Under the pieces are notes generated by a model. The model searched no databases, was not told the DNA's origin, and saw nothing but the letters and a program-made list of their open reading frames with translations. Below are positions 1 through 5,503 of a DNA stretch of 7,820 nucleotides, piece after piece. Every line of letters begins with the position of its first letter. The first letter of the stretch is position 1. Origin of the DNA: Methanobacteriota archaeon (lineage in GTDB: Archaea > Thermoplasmatota > Thermoplasmata > RBG-16-68-12); the NCBI GenBank assembly GCA_005878415.1, contig VBMM01000079.1, positions 1-7,820 on the forward strand, written 5' to 3'. A program made the position numbers and the translations under genes.

Positions 1-136
1 CCCGCCGCCGCGGATCGAATCCCTGTTCGAGGATGTCTACGCGGACCTGACGCCGCAGCTCAAGGAGCAGATGGAGGCATACCTCGCGTCCGGCGAGCGA
101 CGCCGGCCCGAGACCCTCGACAAGTTCCCCCTGTGA
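1..136 (+). CDS. 2-oxoacid (pyruvate-type) dehydrogenase E1 component, alpha subunit, C-terminal fragment
   Basis: Only the last 44 codons are in the window (frame starting at base 2, TGA at 134-136). The peptide begins PPPRIESLFEDVYADL and ends in TLDKFPL. The pattern of an acidic 'FEDVYA(D/E)' helix followed by 'L(K/R)EQ' is what I recall at the C-terminus of thiamine-diphosphate-dependent E1 alpha subunits of pyruvate or branched-chain 2-oxoacid dehydrogenase. That enzyme decarboxylates the 2-oxoacid and passes the acyl group to the lipoyl domain of E2. The catalytic ThDP-binding region would lie upstream and cannot be checked here. In this family the alpha subunit gene is usually followed by the beta subunit, but here a GNAT gene follows at once, so the beta subunit is either upstream, elsewhere, or the identification is wrong. 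That it is a real coding end is fairly sure; the product name is a moderate-confidence call from a short tail. Confidence 0.55.
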   Translation, partial: PPPRIESLFEDVYADLTPQLKEQMEAYLASGERRRPETLDKFPL

Positions 137-141
137 GGCGC

Positions 142-684
142 ATGGCGGACCCCCTGCGGGCGGAGGAGATCACGCTCCGCGACGGACGCAAGGTCGTCCT
201 GCGCCCCGCGCGGATGGAGGACGCGGAGTCGACCATGCGGAATGTGAACCGCATCGGGCGGGAGGGAATCTACATCATGGTCGAGGAAGTCCCGGACCTC
301 GAATCGGAACGACGCTGGCTCGAGGAGTTCGATGGAGTCCGCAACGTCCTCATCGTCGCGGTCGACCGCGGCGAGGTCATCGGCGCCGCCGATTGCCACG
401 CGGGCGCGTTTCCGAAGGACCGCCACGTCGGCGGCATCGGGATCGCGATCCAAGACGGCTGGCGGGAAGCGGGCCTCGGCCGACGATTGATGGAGCGAAT
501 CCTCGAGTGGATGCGGGCGCGCGGATTCGCCAAGGCCGAGCTGGCGGTGTTCGCGACGAACGTCCGGGCGCGGCGCCTGTACGAGTCCCTCGGCTTCGGA
601 GAGGAGGGCGTCCGCCGCCGGCACGTCCGGATCGGCGACGACTACGTCGACGAGAACCTCATGGGCCTTTGGCTCGGACCGTGA
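142..684 (+). CDS. GNAT-family N-acetyltransferase
   Basis: 180 residues, the normal size for a single GNAT domain, probably cytoplasmic. It should transfer an acetyl group from acetyl-CoA to an amine; the acceptor is unknown. Strand beta4 and motif A are visible at residues 98-117 (GGIGIAIQ, then W-REAGLGRRLM), with the pyrophosphate-binding R/Q-x-x-G-x-G/A signature as REAGLG. Motif B follows at about 138-152, ATNVRARRLYESLGF, the RimI/RimJ-like N-x-x-A-R-x-L-Y-x-x-x-G-F pattern. The start at ATG 142 has GAGG at 135-138 three bases upstream. A GTG at 133, which overlaps the preceding TGA as GTGA, would add only three residues (MRR). The gene is tightly linked to the E1 alpha tail, so the two are probably co-transcribed, and no promoter is seen between them. 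A ribosomal-protein or small-molecule substrate are both possible. Family is sure, substrate not. Confidence 0.88.
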   Translation: MADPLRAEEITLRDGRKVVLRPARMEDAESTMRNVNRIGREGIYIMVEEVPDLESERRWLEEFDGVRNVLIVAVDRGEVIGAADCHAGAFPKDRHVGGIGIAIQDGWREAGLGRRLMERILEWMRARGFAKAELAVFATNVRARRLYESLGFGEEGVRRRHVRIGDDYVDENLMGLWLGP

Positions 685-711
685 GCCCTCGGCCGCACAA
701 TCCGGAGGCAT

Positions 712-718
712 CCTTAAG
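712..718 (+). promoter_or_regulatory. TATA-like promoter element for the VOC-fold gene
   Basis: The 69-bp gap after the GNAT gene contains the AT-rich patch CCTTAAG in otherwise GC-rich DNA. A transcript starting about 25 bases downstream, near 740, would carry a short leader with the purine-rich GGGGGA at 741-746, a plausible Shine-Dalgarno sequence seven bases before ATG 754. This supports 754 rather than the in-frame GTG at 718, which overlaps the box itself. Confidence 0.45.
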
Positions 719-753
719 TGCCCGAGCGTCATCGGACGACGGGGGAAGACCTC

Positions 754-1317
754 ATGCCACGCAAGACGAAGCGAACCGCTCAACGAAAGAAGAAGACCGC
801 GCGAACGGCGCGACCCGCACGGACGGCCGCCGTCCCATCCGGGATGCACACCGTCACGCCGTACCTCGTGATCAACGGGGCAGGAAAGGCAATCGAGTTC
901 TACAAGAAAGCGTTCGGCGCGAAAGAAGTCACCCGGCAGCCGATGCCGGACGGCACCCTGATGCACGCGATGATCAAGATCGGCGACTCGCTCGTGATGA
1001 TGTCCGACGAGTTCCCCGGTAGCGACACGAAGTCACCGACCTCCGCGGGCGGGACCACCTCGAACATGCACATCTACTCGAAGGACGTCGACAAGCTCTG
1101 GAATCAGGCGATCAACGCGGGCGCGAAGCCAACGATGCCGCTCGAGAACCAGTTCTGGGGCGAGCGGTACGGGAAGCTCCAGGATCCGTTCGGCCACATC
1201 TGGTCCGTCGCGATGGTCGTCAAGATGAGCGAGGCGGAGAAAGAAGCGAAGCGCCAGGCCGCGTTCGGAATGTTCGAGAAGCGCGAACATCCCGGATTCG
1301 AATCGAAGTCGATGTGA
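754..1317 (+). CDS. PhnB-like VOC-fold protein (glyoxalase/bleomycin-resistance superfamily) with basic N-terminal tail
   Basis: 187 residues. The core from about residue 31 matches the PhnB-like branch of the vicinal-oxygen-chelate superfamily: TPYLVINGAGKAIEFYKKAF (35-54), GDSLVMMSDE (77-86), and ERYGKLQDPFGHIWSV (137-152) near the end of the second beta-alpha-beta-beta-beta module. Members of this group are usually of unknown substrate; the E. coli namesake is linked to the phosphonate locus but is not itself a proven enzyme of it, so no reaction is assigned. Residues 2-27 form an added, probably disordered tail rich in Lys, Arg, Thr and Ala (PRKTKRTAQRKKKTARTAR), reminiscent of nucleic-acid-binding tails. 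The C-terminal 30 residues are charged and likely helical. Start ATG 754 is chosen because GGGGGA lies seven bases upstream and a TATA-like box lies at 712-718. A GTG at 718 would add 12 residues. The gene seems monocistronic, since the next gene has its own promoter. Confidence 0.88.
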   Translation: MPRKTKRTAQRKKKTARTARPARTAAVPSGMHTVTPYLVINGAGKAIEFYKKAFGAKEVTRQPMPDGTLMHAMIKIGDSLVMMSDEFPGSDTKSPTSAGGTTSNMHIYSKDVDKLWNQAINAGAKPTMPLENQFWGERYGKLQDPFGHIWSVAMVVKMSEAEKEAKRQAAFGMFEKREHPGFESKSM

Positions 1318-1335
1318 GCCGCGGACGGAATCTAA

Positions 1336-1342
1336 CTTTATA
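1336..1342 (+). promoter_or_regulatory. Archaeal TATA box of the ABC exporter operon
   Basis: CTTTATA is centred 28 bases before ATG 1367 and is preceded by the AT-rich GGAATCTAA, which could act as a BRE. The spacing predicts a transcription start at or within a base or two of the start codon, a leaderless mRNA. No Shine-Dalgarno sequence precedes ATG 1367, which agrees. This is the clearest promoter in the window. Confidence 0.7.
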
Positions 1343-1343
1343 C

Positions 1344-1366
1344 GCGCCGCGGGGTTGCTCCGGCGC
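1344..1366. repeat. Inverted repeat between the TATA box and the start codon (candidate operator)
   Basis: The six-base arms GCGCCG (1344-1349) and CGGCGC (1361-1366) are perfect reverse complements separated by 11 bases. The repeat begins one base after the TATA box and ends exactly before ATG 1367, covering the expected transcription start. A repressor bound here could block initiation. In DNA this GC-rich, a six-base inverted repeat can arise by chance, so it is only a candidate. Confidence 0.35.
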
Positions 1367-2293
1367 ATGACCGAGGAGGCCCTCCGCGCCCACGACGTGC
1401 GGAAGGTGTACCGCGGCCGGCGCGGGGCCGGCGTCGAGGCGCTTCGAGGCGTGTCCCTCGCCTTTCGGAAAGGCGAGCGCATCGCCCTCCTCGGCCGGAA
1501 CGGCGCGGGCAAGACGACGTTCCTCCGGATCGCGTCGACCCTCCTGGTCCCGACGTCCGGGACGGTCACGGCGTTCGGGTACGACGTCGTCGAGACCCCG
1601 GAGCGGGTGAGGCCGCTGATCGCGGTCGTGCCCCAAGAGGGCAAGCCGTTCTTCCATCTCACGCCGCGCGAACAGGTGTACTGCTACCTCCGCGCCCGCG
1701 GCTTTTCCCGCGAGGTCGCACAGGCGCGCACCGAAGAGTCGCTCGCGAACATGGGGCTCGAGGATGTTGCGGACCGCCTCAGCGTCACGTTGAGCGGCGG
1801 ACAGAAGCAGCGGGCGATGGTCGCGACCGTCTTGGCGACGGAGGCGCCCCTCATGTTCCTCGACGAGCCCACGATCGGCCTCGATCCGTTCGCGCGGCGG
1901 GCGGTCTGGGACGTCCTCCGGGAACTGACCCGAAAGGGCTCGACGGTCCTCCTCACCACCCACTACCTGGACGAGGCGGAGGCGCTCTCCGAGCGGCTGT
2001 ATATCGTCGAGGAAGGCCGGATCCTGTTCGAAGGGACCGCGGACCGCGCGAAGCGGCAGATCGGCGGGACCCTCCGGGTCTCGATCGAAAACGGCGGGAA
2101 CCACCGGGACCTCTTCACCTCGTTCGGGCAGGCCGTCGCGGAAGGGACGGCGTTGCACGTGATCACGGAACCCGAGCGCGTCCACGAGGTGATGGACGTC
2201 GCGCTGCGGAACCGGTTGTCGGCGACCGTCGGTCCGGTGACCCTGGAGGAAGCGTTCCTCACGATCGTCGGCCGCTCAATCGACGCGGAGTGA
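1367..2293 (+). CDS. ABC transporter ATP-binding protein (ABC-2 / drug-exporter type)
   Basis: 308 residues, the usual length for the ATPase of an ABC-2 type exporter. All motifs are present: Walker A GRNGAGKTT (43-51), Q-loop Q90, signature LSGGQKQR (142-149), Walker B LMFLDEP with catalytic Glu167, D-loop IGLD (170-173) and H-loop His199 in TTHYLDEAEAL. After the nucleotide-binding domain comes a C-terminal extension (about 229-308) ending in VTLEEAFLTIVG, the tail typical of the CcmA/DrrA/NatA-like export ATPases. It should power export by the two membrane proteins encoded next. ATG 1367 is preferred to the upstream in-frame TTG at 1355 because the TATA box fits a leaderless start at 1367. 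The following permease begins four bases after the TGA. The exported substrate (drug, lipid, ion, polysaccharide) cannot be told from the sequence. Confidence 0.95.
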   Translation: MTEEALRAHDVRKVYRGRRGAGVEALRGVSLAFRKGERIALLGRNGAGKTTFLRIASTLLVPTSGTVTAFGYDVVETPERVRPLIAVVPQEGKPFFHLTPREQVYCYLRARGFSREVAQARTEESLANMGLEDVADRLSVTLSGGQKQRAMVATVLATEAPLMFLDEPTIGLDPFARRAVWDVLRELTRKGSTVLLTTHYLDEAEALSERLYIVEEGRILFEGTADRAKRQIGGTLRVSIENGGNHRDLFTSFGQAVAEGTALHVITEPERVHEVMDVALRNRLSATVGPVTLEEAFLTIVGRSIDAE

Positions 2294-2297
2294 GAGG

Positions 2298-3044
2298 ATG
2301 GCCTTTGGACTGAAGTGGTCCGGCTCCGGGATGTTCCTCGCCACCGAGATCCGCGTCCAGCTGCACGAATGGCTGGCGATCGTCACCGGCACGCTGACGC
2401 CGGGGGCGCTCCTCGTCTTCGTCGCCGTCCTCGCTCGGGACCTCCTGCCGATCACGGTCATCGGCGCCCTCGTGTACTCGATGTTCCTGATCGGCCAGCG
2501 CGTCCTCAACGAGGCCGCGTACATCCGCATCGACCACAAGCTGAACGAATTGTATCACGCGAGCCCGCTCTCGCCGGAAGCCTACTTCGTCGGAATCGCG
2601 GGCGGGATGCTCGTGGCCTACCTACCGCCGAGCTTGGTCCTCGTCGCGGTCCTCGAGATCCTCCATCCGCTCAGCCCGCTCGGGTGGCTCGTCCTGTTCG
2701 CCTCGCTCCTCGCGGTGTGGGCGGTCTCGTCCACGATCGGATACGTCGTGTCGACCCTGTTCAAGGACATGAAGACGATCTGGCCGTACTCGGCCCTCCT
2801 GACGAACGTGTTCGGCATCTTGCCGCCGGTGTTCTACCCGCTCCGGCTTGCGCCGGTCGAATGGCGGTCCGTCGCCCTGCTCCTGCCGACGAGCGCCGCG
2901 GCTTCGCTCGTCGACGGAGCGGTAGGACTCGAGACCTTGACGACGAACGAGACGATCGTGGCGGCGGTCGCGTTGCTCTTCGAAGCGGTCGGGCTGTTCG
3001 CGTTCGGGATCGTGTGGGCCCGGAAGACGGCCCGGGAGCGATGA
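2298..3044 (+). CDS. ABC-2 type transporter permease, first subunit
   Basis: 248 residues, mostly hydrophobic, with about six predicted membrane segments (roughly 28-46, 52-70, 96-123, 128-152, 166-186 and 221-241), as expected for one ABC-2 membrane domain. The amphipathic stretch between the second and third segments (NEAAYIRIDHKLNELYHASPLSPEAYF) has the charged 'L-x-x-L-x-x-(S/A)P' pattern seen in ABC-2 permeases before the core helices; it is the region likely to contact the ATPase. A GGAG at 2287-2290, seven bases before ATG 2298, is a good Shine-Dalgarno sequence. The gene follows the ATPase by four bases and precedes a second permease by three. The two permeases are clearly related to each other, sharing the pattern GWLVL-x-A, LA-x-W, S-x-IG, WP, GIL-x-P-x-x-YP, LLP, AA-x-LV and GA-x-GLE in the same order. 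A heterodimeric membrane pore is inferred. Confidence 0.92.
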   Translation: MAFGLKWSGSGMFLATEIRVQLHEWLAIVTGTLTPGALLVFVAVLARDLLPITVIGALVYSMFLIGQRVLNEAAYIRIDHKLNELYHASPLSPEAYFVGIAGGMLVAYLPPSLVLVAVLEILHPLSPLGWLVLFASLLAVWAVSSTIGYVVSTLFKDMKTIWPYSALLTNVFGILPPVFYPLRLAPVEWRSVALLLPTSAAASLVDGAVGLETLTTNETIVAAVALLFEAVGLFAFGIVWARKTARER

Positions 3045-3047
3045 TCC

Positions 3048-3812
3048 ATGGCGACCGCCGTCGGCCGGAGGGAGATGCCGCAACGGGGACGCGTGCTTCC
3101 CGCCTGGGCCTGGATCGGTTGGCGTTGGGTCTGGCGCAGTCCGGCGGCCGCGATCGTGCCGCTCCTCCAACCGTTCTTCTTCCTCTACTTCCTGCACCGG
3201 ATCGCCCCCGGCAGCTATTTCCCTCTCCAGGTAGCCGGCGCGATGCTCTTCTCGACGCAGAACATCGGCAGCTGGTGCCTCTCGGACTCCGCCGTGTTCC
3301 GGATCGAGCTGCGGCTCCAGGACATCTTCGTCGCATCACCGCACGACAAGCTCCATTATCTCTTCGGGGTCGCGTTCTCGAACCTCATTCCCGCGGCACC
3401 CGCGCTCATCGTCCTGGGGATCATCCTGGCGAGCGTGACCTACGTCTCGCTAACAGGATGGCTCGTCTTGGTGGCGTGCATCCTCGCGATCTGGGTCCTC
3501 TACTCCGCCATCGGCATCGCGGTGTCGAGCCGCCTTCGGAGCCAGCGGGAGGTGTGGCCGGTGGGGAACCTGATCTTCACGCTCCTCGGGATCCTCTCGC
3601 CGCTGTACTATCCGATCTCAATCCTCCCGCCGGTCTGGCAGGAACTCGCCCATCTCCTGCCTGCCACGTATGCGGCGTTGCTCGTCCAAGGCGCGCTCGG
3701 GCTCGAACCTGCGGCCGCCGGAGACATCGCGCTCGACGGCGCCCTCCTCGTCATCTCCACGGCCCTCGGGCTGGCCGCGGCGTGGCGGTTGTACCAGTGG
3801 CGGGAGCGGTGA
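3048..3812 (+). CDS. ABC-2 type transporter permease, second subunit
   Basis: 254 residues with about six membrane segments, paralogous to the preceding permease. The best-matching half is residues 85-220: LQDIFVASP (compare LNELYHASP), GWLVLVACILAIW (compare GWLVLFASLLAVW), then VWPVGNL, GILSPLYYPISILPPVW, LLPATYAALLVQGALGLE. The N-terminal 30 residues are basic and aromatic (WAWIGWRWVWRSP), consistent with an interfacial helix on the cytoplasmic side. ATG 3048 has GGGAG at 3034-3038, nine bases upstream, inside the end of the previous gene, so translation is probably coupled. This is the last gene of the operon; the next gene is convergent on the other strand. Together with the ATPase it forms a complete export system: one ATPase (as a homodimer) and two different membrane subunits. 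Substrate unknown. Confidence 0.92.
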   Translation: MATAVGRREMPQRGRVLPAWAWIGWRWVWRSPAAAIVPLLQPFFFLYFLHRIAPGSYFPLQVAGAMLFSTQNIGSWCLSDSAVFRIELRLQDIFVASPHDKLHYLFGVAFSNLIPAAPALIVLGIILASVTYVSLTGWLVLVACILAIWVLYSAIGIAVSSRLRSQREVWPVGNLIFTLLGILSPLYYPISILPPVWQELAHLLPATYAALLVQGALGLEPAAAGDIALDGALLVISTALGLAAAWRLYQWRER

Positions 3813-3822
3813 GTCGCGCAGG

Positions 3823-3864
3823 GCGGACCGAACTGTCGGCGCTCGGCGCGGGCGTTGGGTCCGC
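3823..3864. terminator. Possible stem-loop between convergent genes
   Basis: Within the 61-bp gap between the second permease and the convergent MFS gene, GCGGACC (3823-3829) and GGTCCGC (3858-3864) are perfect seven-base reverse complements with a 28-base GC-rich loop. It could fold in RNA from either strand. There is no T-run after it on either strand, whereas archaeal termination mainly depends on T-rich tracts, so a terminator role is weakly supported and chance is a fair alternative. Confidence 0.2.
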
Positions 3865-3873
3865 GTTCCGGTC

Positions 3874-5502
3874 CTAGTCCTTCCCGCTTTTCGGGCCGGA
3901 CCGTTTCGACGGAACCGCGTGGACGAGGAAATGGCGGACGGTCGGGGCGTCCGGTCCGAGATGGAACTGCTGGACTCTCTGCTCCACCTGCCGGTCGCTG
4001 ACGGTGACCCGTTCGTGTTGCCGCAGGTGTTCGGTCCACGACTCCACGTCGTAGCTTTCGACGAAGCGCCCCGGTTCCGCCGCGTCCGCGGCGAGATCCC
4101 AGCGGAGGGCTCCGTCCCGGAGGCGCATCCGACGCTGATCCCCGATCGCCTCCAGGAATTCGGCGGTCCGGATCGGGTCGATCCGGTATTCCACCGTCAC
4201 CTTCGCGGGCCGTTGGATGTCCTCGGGGCCGTATCCCCGCAAGATCGGCTCGGGCCAGTGGAGCGACGGGCTCAGGTCCAAGCTCGCGTGCGGGGACAGC
4301 CGATAGCGACCCGACGCGGCCGTCGTGAGAAGGAGGACTCCGCCCGCGACGGCGAACGCATCGGACAGGCCGACGCGGGTCGCGAGGGCGCCCCACGCGA
4401 ACGCCCCTAGGGCGTATCCCCCGAAGAAGACGAGCAGATACACGGCCAAGGCGCGTGCGCGGACCCACGCGGGAGCCGCGGTCTGGGCTGCGACGTTGAG
4501 CGTCGCGAGAACCGCGATCCACGCGAAGCCGCCGAGGAAGGCCGCGGCGCCGACGAGGACGACATTTCGGGTCACCACGAGGATGCCCAGGACGCCCGCG
4601 AACAGGAGGCCACCCGCAGCCGCGAGACGATCGATCGGGAGGAGCCGCCGGAGGCGCGGGAGCCCGACCGCTCCCGCGATCGCGCCGGCCCCCAAGCTCC
4701 CGAGGAGGACGCCGTATTGCGCTGCGTCGACGCCCATCTCAATCCGCGCGAGGACCGGGAGGAGGGCGAAGATCGCGCTCGCGGGGAAGGCGAAACCGGC
4801 GACGCGGGCGAGGACCGCCCGCATGGCGGGTGCGTGGCGCACATAGCGGACTCCGACCCGCATCGCGCCCACGACGTCCTCGGGTGGGAGCGTTCCGCCG
4901 GATACAGGACGCCGCCAGAGGGAGAGCACGACAATCATTCCGACGAACGACAGGGCGTTCAGCCCAAAGGTCGCGGCCGGGCCGACCGCCGCCACGAGGA
5001 GCCCACCAATCGCGGGGCCTAAGGCCCGGGCGACGTTGACCGTGATCCCGTTGAGGGTGACCGCGCTCGACAACTGCGATCGGGGGACGATCTCGGGGAT
5101 GATCGCGCTGAGGGCCGGCAAGGTGAGGGCGGTGCCGACCCCCAGGAGGGCGATCAGCAGGAGCAGGAGGGTCGTCGACATCGCTCCCAGCCCCACGACG
5201 GCGAACATCACGAGGGCCACGGCGAGCATCCAACCCTGAGACACCAAGAGAAATCGACGGCGGTCGAGGACATCGGCGATCGCCCCCGCCGGGATCGCCA
5301 AGGCGAACACGGGGAAGGTCGTCGCCGTCTCGACGAGGGCGATCAAGAAAGGCGAACTCGTCAGGGAGGTCATCGTCCAGACCTCGCCGACATCCTGGAT
5401 CCAGGTCCCGAGGTTCGAGACGAGCGCCGCGATCCAGAGGGCCCGGAACGCGGGCGTCGCGAGGGCCGCCCAAGCGGACTCGGTCGCGGGCGGCTCCGCC
5501 AT
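3874..5502 (-). CDS. MFS exporter with C-terminal ABM-like (antibiotic biosynthesis monooxygenase) domain
   Basis: 542 residues in the inner (cytoplasmic) membrane. Residues about 15-400 form a 12-helix major facilitator domain with motif A between the second and third helices (GAIADVLDRRRFLL, 73-86). The family looks like the 'transmembrane secretion effector' branch (MFS_3), which includes EntS-like siderophore and drug exporters. Residues about 434-515 (VTVEYRIDPIRTAEFLEAI ... RFVESYDVESWTEHLRQHERVT ... VEQRVQQFH) form a soluble ferredoxin-like ABM/Dabb-type domain, a fusion known in that branch; whether it is catalytic is unknown. The last residues are basic. ATG 5502 is chosen: it lies one base after the stop of the upstream dehydrogenase gene, with AAAGGAAG (plus-strand 5509-5516) six bases upstream. 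An in-frame start at 5577 would lie inside that gene. The close coupling argues for one mRNA with the dehydrogenase; the gene is convergent with the ABC operon. Export substrate unknown. Confidence 0.92.
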   Translation of the reverse strand: MAEPPATESAWAALATPAFRALWIAALVSNLGTWIQDVGEVWTMTSLTSSPFLIALVETATTFPVFALAIPAGAIADVLDRRRFLLVSQGWMLAVALVMFAVVGLGAMSTTLLLLLIALLGVGTALTLPALSAIIPEIVPRSQLSSAVTLNGITVNVARALGPAIGGLLVAAVGPAATFGLNALSFVGMIVVLSLWRRPVSGGTLPPEDVVGAMRVGVRYVRHAPAMRAVLARVAGFAFPASAIFALLPVLARIEMGVDAAQYGVLLGSLGAGAIAGAVGLPRLRRLLPIDRLAAAGGLLFAGVLGILVVTRNVVLVGAAAFLGGFAWIAVLATLNVAAQTAAPAWVRARALAVYLLVFFGGYALGAFAWGALATRVGLSDAFAVAGGVLLLTTAASGRYRLSPHASLDLSPSLHWPEPILRGYGPEDIQRPAKVTVEYRIDPIRTAEFLEAIGDQRRMRLRDGALRWDLAADAAEPGRFVESYDVESWTEHLRQHERVTVSDRQVEQRVQQFHLGPDAPTVRHFLVHAVPSKRSGPKSGKD

Positions 5503-5503
5503 C

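Noticed and set aside
37..966. 309-codon minus-strand frame opposite the GNAT gene
   Set aside because: It crosses three plus-strand features including a promoter gap, and its product is compositionally biased with no motif.
1220..2185. 321-codon minus-strand frame opposite the VOC and ABC ATPase genes
   Set aside because: It is a shadow of the ATPase, whose motifs are complete on the plus strand; the antisense product has no family features.
2315..3877. A 520-codon open frame on the plus strand overlapping both ABC permeases
   Set aside because: It is an alternate frame of two clear membrane proteins. Its product is Arg/Pro/Gly-rich with no hydrophobic segments or recognisable motif, as expected from out-of-frame reading of GC-rich codons.
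3885..3897. Short plus-strand hairpin CCCG-CTTTT-CGGG as a terminator for the ABC operon
   Set aside because: The stem is only four base pairs, it lies inside the end of the convergent MFS coding region, and no T-run follows.
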